Source: a virus
Reading direction: 5' to 3' (one strand)
Length of the DNA stretch: 55,680 bases
Virus record (IMG/VR): IMGVR_UViG_3300029983_000358
Coordinates: 1 to 55,680 of that record
Translations under genes and position numbers: made by a program
Shown here: positions 7,960 through 16,161 of the stretch, in pieces
How the letters are laid out: the number at the start of each line of letters is the position of its first letter
How positions within the stretch are numbered: position 1 is the first letter of the stretch
Notes under the pieces: model-generated
The model's input: only the letters and a program-made list of their open reading frames with translations
Databases searched by the model: none
Told to the model about the DNA's origin: nothing

Positions 7960-8288
7960 ACGTTGAATTTGTTAGTTTTTAATATTAGTTCTAATTTTTC
8001 CTTATCTTTATCCCAGTATTTTATTGCTCTTCTAGCAATCTCACATTCATAGAAGCTTTTATCATTTTTAGTCTTTCTACTGAATTCATTTTTTAATTCT
8101 CTTGGTACGTCTTCATATTGAATAACATATATTTTCTGAAGATTATTCCATAAATAAGAAAAACTCAATTTTGAAATATTATTATTTATAAAATCATATA
8201 ATTTTGTTTTTACATTTACTTCACATAAAATATAATCGCCATTCTCTGGCTCATCTTCTATGCTTTCATTAAATCTTTTTATGTTCAT
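7956..8288 (-). CDS. Tagged GDYV-family protein, KFNV variant
   Basis: 110 residues: MNIKRFNES, ENGDYILCEV, NNISKLSF, IYVIQYEDVP, RRAIKYWDKDKEKLELIL and NKFNV. The last residue is Val, the only such case in the window. Its ATG overlaps the stop of the next gene in the reading direction. Confidence 0.9.
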   Translation of the reverse strand: MNIKRFNESIEDEPENGDYILCEVNVKTKLYDFINNNISKLSFSYLWNNLQKIYVIQYEDVPRELKNEFSRKTKNDKSFYECEIARRAIKYWDKDKEKLELILKTNKFNV

Positions 8289-8290
8289 TA

Positions 8291-8701
8291 TTATATGTTA
8301 AATTTTCTTGATCTTATTCTCATCTTAAATGCTTCTAAATTTTGAATATTCTTTGAAGATACATTATCAAATTTGTCATATTTATTTAATAATTCTTTTT
8401 CTATCTCATCTATCTCATCTATCTTCAATCCTAAATACATCTTATTTGTAAAATCACTATATAAATATTCCATTCCCCATAAAATATCACGTTGATTTAT
8501 GTCATATCTATTTTTGCTATTATTATAAATAAATGCATACACAATTGCAATATTTCTTAAATTGTAATAAATGTTATAATCAATATTTGAATTATCTAAA
8601 TTACTCAAATCTTCTATTAATTCATCATATGATTCATATTTTTTGGAATATAAATCGCATGTCTGTTGAGATTTTTCTTCATATGTCTTTATATTTTTCA
8701 T
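8291..8701 (-). CDS. Tagged small protein (IDY family), long
   Basis: 136 residues: MKNIKTYEE, DLSNLDNSNIDYNIYYNLRN as the core, IAIVYAFIYN strands, a long acidic helix-like KIDEIDEIEKELLNKY and the C-tag SRKFNI. Its start overlaps the stop of the ankyrin gene by four bases. Function unknown. Confidence 0.9.
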   Translation of the reverse strand: MKNIKTYEEKSQQTCDLYSKKYESYDELIEDLSNLDNSNIDYNIYYNLRNIAIVYAFIYNNSKNRYDINQRDILWGMEYLYSDFTNKMYLGLKIDEIDEIEKELLNKYDKFDNVSSKNIQNLEAFKMRIRSRKFNI

Positions 8702-9162
8702 ATATTAAACTTATATATTTTTTTAGCCAGTATATACTCATTATATTTATCTGGATATAATTTCTTTAAAATACTAGCATTCTCAAAATTTAAATGATCA
8801 AACATATACATACCTTTATGATCTCTTTCTCCCCAATATGCTCCTGCATCAGTCAGCATTTTTATTATTTCAATACAATATTCTCTATTACCTTTTGACG
8901 CTAATATGATAGGAAACATTGGTGATTTATTTGGTAAATTAGGATCTGCTCCATTTTCAAGTAATTCCTTTATTATTATTATATTTTGATAAGAAACTGC
9001 CATTATTAGAGGAGTGTTTCCAAACTGACTAAATATATTAACATTATCAAAAGAATCAATAACCCTTTTAATTGAATCTTTTTTATTAGAATAACTAATA
9101 ATGGACATTAATTCACCAATAGTATAATCATTAGAATTCTCAAAAGTCTTTAAATATTTCAC
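8698..9162 (-). CDS. Tagged ankyrin-repeat protein with GTG start
   Basis: 154 residues, starting with GTG at 9162. N-tag MKYLKTFEN. Two to three ankyrin-type repeats follow: FGNTPLIMAVSYQN then IIIKELLENGADPN, then a diverged KSPMFPIILASKGN then IEIIKMLTDAGAYW. It ends IYKFNI. Ankyrin repeats mediate protein binding; the target is unknown. The same head and tail as the barrel and LRR families on a third unrelated fold argues that the ends are modules. The GTG arises where the upstream stop reads ATGTGA. Confidence 0.88.
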   Translation of the reverse strand: MKYLKTFENSNDYTIGELMSIISYSNKKDSIKRVIDSFDNVNIFSQFGNTPLIMAVSYQNIIIIKELLENGADPNLPNKSPMFPIILASKGNREYCIEIIKMLTDAGAYWGERDHKGMYMFDHLNFENASILKKLYPDKYNEYILAKKIYKFNI

Positions 9163-9491
9163 ATGTTAAATTTATTTGTTGAGATATTTAATTCTAATTC
9201 TTCTAATGTAGAACCAATTTCTAAAATATCTGTAACATAAAATAATTTTGATTTTATATTTTTATCACTAATATAATTAAAGTATGCACTAATAATATCA
9301 GGTACATTTTCATATTTTACTACAATTGTAAATACCTCACCGTTTGAAAAAGTACCTATTTTTATAATTTCTCCTGGATTATTTTTAACAAAATTTGAAA
9401 TAGATTTTATTCCTACTGGTTCAATTAGTACATAATCTCCTACTTCTGGTACTTTTTTATTTATGCTCTCATTAAACTTTAATATTTTCAT
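9159..9491 (-). CDS. Tagged GDYV-family protein, KFNM variant
   Basis: 110 residues: MKILKFNES, VPEVGDYVLIE, NPGEIIKI, IVVKYENVPDII, EELELNI and NKFNM. The terminal Met comes from the ATG in AACATGTGA, which leaves the following gene to use GTG. The tag and next start codon therefore trade off here while both tags stay readable. Confidence 0.89.
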   Translation of the reverse strand: MKILKFNESINKKVPEVGDYVLIEPVGIKSISNFVKNNPGEIIKIGTFSNGEVFTIVVKYENVPDIISAYFNYISDKNIKSKLFYVTDILEIGSTLEELELNISTNKFNM

Positions 9492-9492
9492 A

Positions 9493-9822
9493 TTATATGT
9501 TAAATTTTTTAGTCTTTATGATAGTTTCTAATTCTTCTTTATTCTTAGAAAAATATAATATTTCTTCTTTTTTAAATGGTATCGTATTATAATCATTATT
9601 ATTATTTGTATAGCTACTTAACTGACTTGGTAAATCATCATATTTTATTGAATATGGATAATTTATCATATCTTTACTCGTTGTATCTATAATAATGCCA
9701 ATATTTACACTTGTAAATTCATTTAATGATTTCTCACCTGATTCATCACTATGACAAATTACATAATCTCCAATTTCTGGCTCATTTTCATTTATATTCT
9801 CATTAAATTTTCTAACTTTCAT
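9493..9822 (-). CDS. Tagged GDYV-family protein, operon head
   Basis: 109 residues: MKVRKFNEN, EPEIGDYVICHSD, VNIGIIIDT, YPYSIKYDDLP, FKKEEILYFSKNKEELETII and KKFNI. It is the first gene of the leftward operon ending at 4112. An AAATAAATATATAAT sequence sits just upstream and may be the promoter. Confidence 0.9.
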   Translation of the reverse strand: MKVRKFNENINENEPEIGDYVICHSDESGEKSLNEFTSVNIGIIIDTTSKDMINYPYSIKYDDLPSQLSSYTNNNNDYNTIPFKKEEILYFSKNKEELETIIKTKKFNI

Positions 9823-9869
9823 ATTATTATATATTTATTTTAAAATACCATAATATTTAACACTATTAT

Positions 9870-10316
9870 TTATACAACTTTATAATCAAAATAATCTTTT
9901 ATATTTTTATACTTAATTTCTAATTTTTTATTAAAGGTATATTGATAACTTCTATCTGATTTGACATCATTAAAAGTTACATTATATGTCCTAAAATGTT
10001 TAATGTCATTTAATTTATCAAATATGAACATTAAAGCACTTCTTTCATCAGGTAATCCATTATTAATTAAATAATCTCTGATATTATAGTCACACATAAA
10101 AATATTTCTTAGATTATCTATCTCAAATAAACATATTCCTTTATCTACATCAGGCAATATCTTATCATCTTTATTATCTATCTGGCATAATTTATTGTGA
10201 CGTATGTATGATATGTCATAATACAATCCTATGACATCACGTGGTTGTTTAGTTCTAACTATATAGCAGGAATTAAATATACTCAAAAACCAGTTACTTA
10301 AATCTTTGTTGTCCAT
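9870..10316 (-). CDS. SCY-family protein (diverged subgroup)
   Basis: 148 residues: MDNKDLSNWFLSIFNSCYIV, VIGLYYDISYIRHNKLC, GICLFEID, CDYNIRDYL. Compared with the main SCY array, the YDE motif is YDI and FEQD is FEID. It overlaps the upstream gene by 23 bases, more than the usual 4-8. No N-tag or C-tag. Function unknown. Confidence 0.85.
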   Translation of the reverse strand: MDNKDLSNWFLSIFNSCYIVRTKQPRDVIGLYYDISYIRHNKLCQIDNKDDKILPDVDKGICLFEIDNLRNIFMCDYNIRDYLINNGLPDERSALMFIFDKLNDIKHFRTYNVTFNDVKSDRSYQYTFNKKLEIKYKNIKDYFDYKVV

Positions 10317-10764
10317 ATGGTTTTAATATTGTATTAATATCTAATGAAGTTAATTTTAATTTAAGACTATCAATTTTAACAGTATTTATAACAGCAAAAT
10401 ATGTAGGAGTATAATCATGAAATCTAGTGTATTTCAATATCTCTTGTATAAATTTTTGAATATCATTATCAAGAGTTTTAGATTTTATATCAGATTCATT
10501 AAATTTCTTTCTTAAATGTGACCAAATAATATAATAATCACATGACATCATATTATATTTAATGTCAATGTCAAATAATTTTATTCCTTTGTTGAAATTT
10601 GGAATAAATGATAATTCTTTTTTACTTATAACACACAATTTCTTACTACGAATAAATGACTTATCGTAATATAAATATACATGATTAGGAAAAATATCAC
10701 TTGATACTACATAGCATGACTTAAATTTACTCCAAAACCATTTACTTAATTCTTCTTTATCCAT
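10294..10764 (-). CDS. SCY-family protein (diverged subgroup)
   Basis: 156 residues: [54 protein letters not shown]. The C-terminal third (KIDSLKLKLTSLDINTILK) resembles that of 10766-11260. Second of three tandem copies; one base separates it from the upstream copy. Confidence 0.86.
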   Translation of the reverse strand: MDKEELSKWFWSKFKSCYVVSSDIFPNHVYLYYDKSFIRSKKLCVISKKELSFIPNFNKGIKLFDIDIKYNMMSCDYYIIWSHLRKKFNESDIKSKTLDNDIQKFIQEILKYTRFHDYTPTYFAVINTVKIDSLKLKLTSLDINTILKPYGQQRFK

Positions 10765-10765
10765 G

Positions 10766-11260
10766 CTATTTTAATATTTTTTTAATGTCTAAATATTTAA
10801 TTTCTAACTGATTAATATCTATAGAGTATAATTCTGGACTTGATTTTAAATCTAAACTGAAAGAACTTGTGCATAAATATGAATGAGAAATAAAAAAATC
10901 TCTATCGTTATGAGAAAATATATTAAATTTGAATATTTCTCCTTTAATAAATTTGTCCAACTCATTGACATTTGATGAGTAATTTGATTCTAAATAACTA
11001 TATATCTTATCATAAGAGCAATTGATACCATAAAGAGAACAATGTATGATTAATAATAATTCACTCTTACCAATGTCAGGTAAAATAGCTTCACTGTCAT
11101 TAATATTATAATATATTGAATTTAATCTTGATAATTTATTACGACGAACATAAGATTTATCATATAATAGATATAATAATTCTGGTTGTGTTGTATCATT
11201 TGCTACATAACAAGATTTTAATATGTCCAAAAACCATTTAATAGATTCATTCTTTGTCAT
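10766..11260 (-). CDS. SCY-family protein (diverged subgroup), operon head
   Basis: I start at the second of two adjacent ATGs (11260), because MTKNESIKWFLDILKSCYVA then aligns with the family; 11263 is the alternative. 164 residues with YLLYDKSYVRRNKLSRLN. The LF.QD segment is replaced by SELLLIIHCS. The tail IDINQLEIKYLDIKKILK matches its two neighbours and differs from the TKL..Y.P tails of the main array. Confidence 0.83.
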   Translation of the reverse strand: MTKNESIKWFLDILKSCYVANDTTQPELLYLLYDKSYVRRNKLSRLNSIYYNINDSEAILPDIGKSELLLIIHCSLYGINCSYDKIYSYLESNYSSNVNELDKFIKGEIFKFNIFSHNDRDFFISHSYLCTSSFSLDLKSSPELYSIDINQLEIKYLDIKKILK

Positions 11261-11353
11261 CATCTGTAATAAAAACTTTATTTGTAATCTCTATATTTTT
11301 TACAAATATACTAAATTATATCCTATCTAACAAATATAAATGTTCAACATGAA

Positions 11354-11371
11354 AAATTAATATATAACTAC
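11354..11371 (+). promoter_or_regulatory. Late-promoter-like box upstream of 11372-11686
   Basis: AAATTAATATATAACTAC lies directly before the ATG at 11372 and shares the TTAATATATA core with other start-proximal boxes. Confidence 0.4.
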
Positions 11372-11686
11372 ATGAAATATATTAAACAATATGAAGAAAA
11401 AGACTATATTCCACATGTTGGCGATTATGTTCTATGTCATACAGAATCTGACACAAAGGATAAAGATACTTTTAATCACACGATAGGTTATTTTGATAGA
11501 ATGTTTTCAAGCTATTATGTCATAAGATTTGATAAAAAACAGGAGATGAAACAAGGTAATAGAATATATGCAAAAAATGATTTAGATAAAATATATTTAT
11601 ATGCTTATAAATATGAAGTTATATATTGGTCTAAAAATAAAGAAGAGTTAGAATTAATATTAACCGCAAATAAATTTAACCTTTAA
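11372..11686 (+). CDS. Tagged GDYV-family protein
   Basis: 104 residues: MKYIKQYEE, PHVGDYVLCHTES, HTIGYFDRM, YYVIRFDK, YEVIYWSKNKEELELIL and NKFNL. It keeps the C-tag (codons AAA TTT AAC CTT) although the next gene is an unrelated membrane protein. Tag conservation therefore does not depend on a tagged downstream gene. Confidence 0.9.
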   Translation: MKYIKQYEEKDYIPHVGDYVLCHTESDTKDKDTFNHTIGYFDRMFSSYYVIRFDKKQEMKQGNRIYAKNDLDKIYLYAYKYEVIYWSKNKEELELILTANKFNL

Positions 11687-11691
11687 TAACT

Positions 11692-11856
11692 ATGAATTAT
11701 AAAAATAAGTATTACCTTTGTAGACTAATAATTAATACTAAGTCTATTATGAAAATGCACAACAAAGAAATTATTAAATATGCTATTCGATGGGCAGTAA
11801 TTGCATATGTTTTTCTTTCTATTTTATATATTTCATATATTCATTTTATTCATTAA
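11692..11856 (+). CDS. Small single-span membrane protein
   Basis: 54 codons from the ATG at 11692; a second ATG at 11749 would give 35 residues starting MKMHNKEIIKYAIRW. Either way a hydrophobic segment of about 20 residues (AVIAYVFLSILYISYIHF) forms one membrane helix preceded by positive charges. It sits between a tagged gene and a two-span membrane protein. Function unknown; a holin-like or envelope role is possible but unsupported. Confidence 0.6.
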   Translation: MNYKNKYYLCRLIINTKSIMKMHNKEIIKYAIRWAVIAYVFLSILYISYIHFIH

Positions 11857-11865
11857 CATCACATT

Positions 11866-12081
11866 ATGAAACTAACACTTGGAAATTTATTAATTATAAC
11901 TACAATAGTTTTTACATTATTTGTAGATTTTATATATATTGTAAAGTTTGGTAATCCATTTATATCTCAATTTGGTGGATATTATCAAACATTTGTATAT
12001 ATTACGCTAGAATTTATTATAGTATTTTCTTTAGCATGGGTAGTTAGTTTTATTATAAAACATTGGAACACTGAATTATAA
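11866..12081 (+). CDS. Small two-span membrane protein
   Basis: 71 residues with two hydrophobic segments (LLIITTIVFTLFVDFIYIV and FVYITLEFIIVFSLAWVVSF) joined by a loop with GNPF and GGYY, and a short charged tail. Nine bases follow the preceding small membrane ORF, so the two may work as a pair. The stop leads into a bidirectional terminator. Function unknown. Confidence 0.78.
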   Translation: MKLTLGNLLIITTIVFTLFVDFIYIVKFGNPFISQFGGYYQTFVYITLEFIIVFSLAWVVSFIIKHWNTEL

Positions 12082-12116
12082 AAAAAGTTCAACTTAATTA
12101 TAAGTTGAACTTTTTT
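12081..12116. terminator. Bidirectional terminator overlapping a C-tag
   Basis: A 16-base perfect stem, AAAAAAGTTCAACTTA paired with TAAGTTGAACTTTTTT, around a four-base loop, with T runs on both strands. It lies between convergent genes. The right arm is also the coding sequence for the KKFNL end of the gene at 12098-12433. Confidence 0.85.
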
Positions 12117-12433
12117 GTGTTTATATATCTCTCTGCATTATCTATATCAAATGAAAAGTATTCAATCTCACTATCATCAAATACAATAACTTTTACATCA
12201 TTAATCTTGGATATCCAAACTCCATCAGGTATGTCATCATATGTTACAGCATATTTATATTTAATATTCCAATTATCTTTTACTATCCTACCTATTTTAT
12301 TCTGTATAAATTCCTGTTGTTCAGATTTATTATTATTATAAAAATTATTCATATCATTATCAGAATATGAACACACCACATAATCTCCTAATGATGGTTC
12401 ATCAACAATCTCTATTAATTTTAATTTTTTCAT
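12098..12433 (-). CDS. Tagged GDYV-family protein
   Basis: 111 residues: MKKLKLIEI (Ile for the aromatic residue of the N-tag), PSLGDYVVCSYSD, NKIGRIVKD, YAVTYDDIP, SEIEYFSFDIDNAERYI and KKFNL. The codons for the C-tag form half of the terminator stem, so that stretch is under two constraints. It overlaps the upstream gene by four bases. Confidence 0.89.
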   Translation of the reverse strand: MKKLKLIEIVDEPSLGDYVVCSYSDNDMNNFYNNNKSEQQEFIQNKIGRIVKDNWNIKYKYAVTYDDIPDGVWISKINDVKVIVFDDSEIEYFSFDIDNAERYINTKKFNL

Positions 12434-12735
12434 ATATTGAACTTTTTAGAATTAATTATTGACTCAATAGTATCTTTATCACTGTTCCAATTTATTATCT
12501 CTTCCCTTTTAAAAACTATAATTCTTTCATTATCAATAATATTGTTCCATAAATCTCCTGGTATATTATCAAAAGTTATAAAATAAGAATATTTACCACC
12601 ATCATAATATTTAACAATTTTACCAATTTTATCTTTTATGAAATCGTTATATTTATCAAATTCACCAATATCACCACATGAACAAATGACATAGTCTCCT
12701 ACCTTTGGCTCAGATTTAATCTCTTTGTCTTTCAT
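12430..12735 (-). CDS. C-tagged GDYV-family protein lacking the N-tag
   Basis: 101 residues beginning MKDKEIKSEPKVGDYVICS, so the GDYV block comes about seven residues early and no aromatic-Glu tag is present. Then DKIGKIVKY, YFITFDNIPGDL, KREEIINWNSDKDTIESII and KKFNI. Overlaps both neighbours by four bases. Confidence 0.88.
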   Translation of the reverse strand: MKDKEIKSEPKVGDYVICSCGDIGEFDKYNDFIKDKIGKIVKYYDGGKYSYFITFDNIPGDLWNNIIDNERIIVFKREEIINWNSDKDTIESIINSKKFNI

Positions 12736-13094
12736 ATATTAAATTTTTTAGATATTAATATCAATTCTAATTCTTTTATATCTTTACTACAATATTCAAT
12801 GTCATAAATATCTCTAGATAATTCAAGATAAACATCAGAATAATTATCATCTTTATCAAGACTCAATAACTCTTTTATTCTAACAGGAGCATCTTTATAT
12901 TCAATGTCATATATAACTTCATTATTTCTTTTTCGACGTCTTATTCTATAAATTTTACCTACATGAGAGTTTAAATAATCTCTTTGATAATTACTGTCGA
13001 TATCTGAATAATCAACATCATCATTAATTATTACATAATCACCAACTTCTGGATTATCTTTATTTAAACTATCGTTAAAATTATTTATTTTCAT
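12732..13094 (-). CDS. Tagged GDYV-family protein
   Basis: 120 residues: MKINNFNDS, NPEVGDYVIIND, SHVGKIYRIRRRKRN (a basic stretch unusual for the family), YDIEYKDAP, YDIEYCSKDIKELELIL and KKFNI. Head of a three-gene leftward unit. The spacer upstream contains a GTGGTCACA inverted repeat. Confidence 0.89.
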   Translation of the reverse strand: MKINNFNDSLNKDNPEVGDYVIINDDVDYSDIDSNYQRDYLNSHVGKIYRIRRRKRNNEVIYDIEYKDAPVRIKELLSLDKDDNYSDVYLELSRDIYDIEYCSKDIKELELILISKKFNI

Positions 13095-13111
13095 ATGTTA
13101 ATTTTATTCAG

Positions 13112-13156
13112 TGGTCACAAATTATTCTATAATTTACCGCATTATGATGTGACCAC
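13112..13156. repeat. GTGGTCACA inverted-repeat pair
   Basis: GTGGTCACA at 13112-13120 and its exact complement TGTGACCAC near 13148-13156, separated by about 27 bases, in the spacer between 12732-13094 and 13188-13814. The same eight-base core recurs at several intergenic places (near 27671, 28320, 29502, 30140, 35913 and 35970). A regulator-binding site is possible; a weak hairpin is the alternative. Confidence 0.5.
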
Positions 13157-13187
13157 AAAGATAATAAATATTTTTCAATTATGAAAA

Positions 13188-13814
13188 TTATAAATTAAAT
13201 TTTCTTGCCATTACTTTTTCTGGATATTTAATCGCAAACCATTCTCTATATTCTCTTAAATCTGAATACGGTAATTCATTACCTGTACATTCTAAATCTA
13301 CTAAGCTTTGAGGTAACTCAGGTAACTCTGTTAATTTATTATTTGAACAATCTAAAAATTCTAAACCATCAGGCAAATTAGGCATTGATGTTAATTGATT
13401 TCCTGTACATTGCAAATCTCTTAATGTGCTTGGTAACTTAGGTAATGAAGTTAATTTGTTATTCATACAATATAGTTCAATTAATATGTCAGTAAGATCA
13501 GGTAACTTAATTATTCTATTATCTGAACAATATAGATATTTTAATGAACTTGGTATTTTATCTAACTTATTCAAGTCATTTTCAGAACAATTTAATGTTA
13601 TCAATGTATTCGGTAACTTAGGCATTAAAGATATTGGATTACTCTCGCAATCTAAAATTTCTAATTTAATAGGTAATTTTGGTAAAGATTTTATATTATT
13701 ATTAGCACAACTTAAATATGTTAATGTATCAGGCAACTCTGGTATTTCTGATAATCCACTAAATGAACAATTTAATTCTGTGGTCACACTCTCAAATTTC
13801 TTTATGTATTTCAT
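13188..13814 (-). CDS. Tagged leucine-rich-repeat protein, 8 repeats
   Basis: I start at the ATG at 13814, which gives MKYIKKFES and leaves a one-base gap to the upstream stop; the longer start at 13877 would overlap the upstream gene and bury the tag. 208 residues: N-cap ELNCSFSGLSEIPELP, eight LRRs, cap GNELPYSDLREYREWFAIK and RKFNL. The N-cap is shared with 13816-14565, marking them as a duplicate pair. Confidence 0.9.
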   Translation of the reverse strand: MKYIKKFESVTTELNCSFSGLSEIPELPDTLTYLSCANNNIKSLPKLPIKLEILDCESNPISLMPKLPNTLITLNCSENDLNKLDKIPSSLKYLYCSDNRIIKLPDLTDILIELYCMNNKLTSLPKLPSTLRDLQCTGNQLTSMPNLPDGLEFLDCSNNKLTELPELPQSLVDLECTGNELPYSDLREYREWFAIKYPEKVMARKFNL

Positions 13815-13815
13815 A

Positions 13816-14565
13816 TTATATGTTAAATTTTTTAGACATTCCCTGAGGAGTTTTAGAAAACCATTTCTTATATTCATCTAAATTATCATAAGGTAAATTA
13901 TTATCAGAGCAATTCAATGTTATTAATGTATCAGGTAACTCTGGTAGTTCTTTCAAATTATTATTTGAACAAGATAAATATCTTAATGACTTAGGTATAA
14001 ATAAAATTTCATTTAAAAGATTATATGAACAATATAATTCTTCTAATTTATCAGGTAAATGTGGTAAATTTGTTAAATTATTATATGAACAATCCAATGA
14101 TTCTATTGTATTGGGTAATTTAGGTATCTCTATTAAATGATTTTTGTTGCAATATAAATATTCTAATTTTCCGGGTAATTCTGGTAATTCATTCAATTTA
14201 TTATTAGAACAATATAATTCTAATAAAGTATCAGGTAATTTTGGTAACTCAGATATATTATTTTTAAAGCAATCTAAATATTCTAATCTTATTGGTAATT
14301 CTGGTAAATCCATTAACTTATTATTACCAGAATAAAGTATTCTTAAATTTTTAGGTAACTCAGGAAAGATTTCAAATTTATTGTTACTAAAATTCAAATT
14401 TAATAATGTACTAGGCAATTTTGGTAAATATGTCAAATTATTGTCTTTACATACCAAATGTTCTAAGCCTTCATATAACTCTGGTAATTCAGATAACCCG
14501 CTAAAAGAATAATCCAACTCTGTTTCAACACTCTCAACACTCTCAAATTTCTTTATATACTTCAT
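13816..14565 (-). CDS. Tagged leucine-rich-repeat protein, 10 repeats
   Basis: 249 residues, the longest LRR protein here: MKYIKKFESVESVE, ten LRRs, cap NNLPYDNLDEYKKWFSK and TPQGMSKKFNI. One repeat has Phe in place of the usual Cys (LNFSNNKF), another lacks it (LYSGNNKL). The TPQGM.KKFNI end recurs in 26388-26828, over 12 kb away, with a shared 21-base DNA stretch. Confidence 0.92.
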   Translation of the reverse strand: MKYIKKFESVESVETELDYSFSGLSELPELYEGLEHLVCKDNNLTYLPKLPSTLLNLNFSNNKFEIFPELPKNLRILYSGNNKLMDLPELPIRLEYLDCFKNNISELPKLPDTLLELYCSNNKLNELPELPGKLEYLYCNKNHLIEIPKLPNTIESLDCSYNNLTNLPHLPDKLEELYCSYNLLNEILFIPKSLRYLSCSNNNLKELPELPDTLITLNCSDNNLPYDNLDEYKKWFSKTPQGMSKKFNI

Positions 14566-14566
14566 A

Positions 14567-15253
14567 TTATATGTTAAATTTTCTAGCCATGGCTATATCT
14601 GGAAATTTATTATCAAACCATATTTGGTATTGTTCTAAATTTTCATAAGGTAAATCATTACCCAAACAATTTAAATATATTAATGACATAGGTAACTCAG
14701 GCAACTCAGTTAATTTGTTATTTGAACAATCTAATTCTCTTAATGTACTAGGTAAATCAGGTAATAATTCTAACTTATTAAAATTACAGTGTAAATGTTT
14801 TAACGTATTAGGTAAATCAGGTAATGATTCTAATTTATTACCAGAACAATAAAAATATACTAATGAATCAGGTAACTCAGGTAATGAAGATAATTCATTA
14901 TTTGAACAATATATTTCTCTTATATAATGAGGTAATTCTGGTAATGAAATTAAACTATTTGACATACACCTCATCATTTTCAAACTATTAGGTAACTCAG
15001 GTAATGATTCTAATTTATTAAAATTACAAAGTAAATTTATTAAAGTATCAGGCAATTCTGGTAATGATTCTAATTTATTGCTGTTACAATTTAACACTTC
15101 TAATGTGCTTGGCAACTTAGGTAAATATTTTAAATCATTATAAAAACATGATAATTTTATTAATCCATCAGGTAATTCAGGAATTTCTTTTAATCCTGCT
15201 ATGGAATAATCTAAATCTTTTATTATTGTATAATATTTGTTTATGTATTTCAT
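14567..15253 (-). CDS. Tagged leucine-rich-repeat protein, 9 repeats
   Basis: 228 residues beginning MKYINKYYT, a weakened N-tag with no Glu at position 8, then nine LRRs with many LES turns, cap GNDLPYENLEQYQIWFDNK and RKFNI. It lies one base from its downstream neighbour and seven bases from the upstream gene. Confidence 0.91.
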   Translation of the reverse strand: MKYINKYYTIIKDLDYSIAGLKEIPELPDGLIKLSCFYNDLKYLPKLPSTLEVLNCNSNKLESLPELPDTLINLLCNFNKLESLPELPNSLKMMRCMSNSLISLPELPHYIREIYCSNNELSSLPELPDSLVYFYCSGNKLESLPDLPNTLKHLHCNFNKLELLPDLPSTLRELDCSNNKLTELPELPMSLIYLNCLGNDLPYENLEQYQIWFDNKFPDIAMARKFNI

Positions 15254-15260
15254 TTATATT

Positions 15261-15635
15261 TTATATGTTAAATTTTTTAATCATTGAATTAAAGTACCAT
15301 TCTTTGTATCCTTCTAAACTATCATAAGGTAAATGATTTCCTTTACAATATAATAATGTTAATGTATCAGGTAACTTTGGTAGTATTTTTAATTCATTGT
15401 AACCACAATCTAAATATTCTAATTTATCAGGAAGTTTTGGTAAAGTTTCTAATTTGTTACAACTACAATCTAAATATATTAATGAATCAGGTAACTCAGG
15501 TAGCTCAGCCAATCTATTATTATAACAATATAAATGTTTCAACGTATCAGGTAACTCTTCTCTTAGTTCAGTTAATCCTCTATTAGACTTATATAAAAAT
15601 TTAATTTCTTTCTCAAAAATTTTAATGTGTTTCAT
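15261..15635 (-). CDS. Tagged short leucine-rich-repeat protein, 4 repeats
   Basis: 124 residues: MKHIKIFEK, four LRRs, cap GNHLPYDSLEGYKEWYFN and KKFNI. One of the shortest members; four repeats is probably near the minimum for a stable LRR arc. The start overlaps the upstream gene by four bases. Confidence 0.9.
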   Translation of the reverse strand: MKHIKIFEKEIKFLYKSNRGLTELREELPDTLKHLYCYNNRLAELPELPDSLIYLDCSCNKLETLPKLPDKLEYLDCGYNELKILPKLPDTLTLLYCKGNHLPYDSLEGYKEWYFNSMIKKFNI

Positions 15636-16081
15636 ATGTTAAATTTATTTGCATTAACTACCTCAGGATGATTAATATTCAGCCATTCATTATATTCCGC
15701 CAGATTTTTAAAAGGAGCATCATTTCCTTTGCAAAATAATTCTTTTAATGTGACTGGTAATATTATAGGACATTTAATTAATATATTATAATCAAATGAT
15801 AAATATTCTAATCTACTTGGTAACTCTGTTAATTTTTCTAAATTATTATCATAACATGACAAAATTCTTAATGATTTTGGTAACTCAGGTAACTTAGTTA
15901 ATTTATTATCTGAACAATACAATTCTTCTAGCCCATTTGGCAACTCAGGTAGTTCAGTTAATCTATTGCCATAACAGTATAATTTAATTAATGTTTTAGG
16001 TAATTTTGGTAATGTGCCTAATCCGTTAGCATTATAATATAATTCTTTCACTACTTTTTCAAACATTTTAATGTATTTCAT
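15632..16081 (-). CDS. Tagged leucine-rich-repeat protein, 5 repeats, operon head
   Basis: 149 residues: MKYIKMFEK, five LRRs of which the last is irregular (IKCPIILPVTLKELFC), cap GNDAPFKNLAEYNEWLNIN and NKFNI. APF replaces the usual LPY in the cap. An AATATAATATATACTC sequence precedes the ATG and may be the operon promoter. Confidence 0.91.
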   Translation of the reverse strand: MKYIKMFEKVVKELYYNANGLGTLPKLPKTLIKLYCYGNRLTELPELPNGLEELYCSDNKLTKLPELPKSLRILSCYDNNLEKLTELPSRLEYLSFDYNILIKCPIILPVTLKELFCKGNDAPFKNLAEYNEWLNINHPEVVNANKFNI

Positions 16082-16125
16082 GTGAGTATATATTATATTT
16101 CAATTGTCAAATCCTTATATTGAAA

Positions 16126-16153
16126 AACTCAGTTAAAATTAATTAACTGAGTT
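16126..16153 (-). terminator. Fibre-type terminator after 16162-18045
   Basis: AACTCAGTTAA paired with TTAACTGAGTT, followed on the reverse strand by five T. The same stem occurs after every fibre gene in the window except the propeller protein. Confidence 0.85.
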
Positions 16154-16161
16154 GTTTATTT

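Noticed and set aside
13815-13877. Upstream start codons that lengthen tagged genes (4573, 13877, 23215, 27642, 29449)
   Set aside because: Each longer form adds non-homologous residues or overlaps the previous gene, while the internal ATG restores the tag and the usual tight junction.
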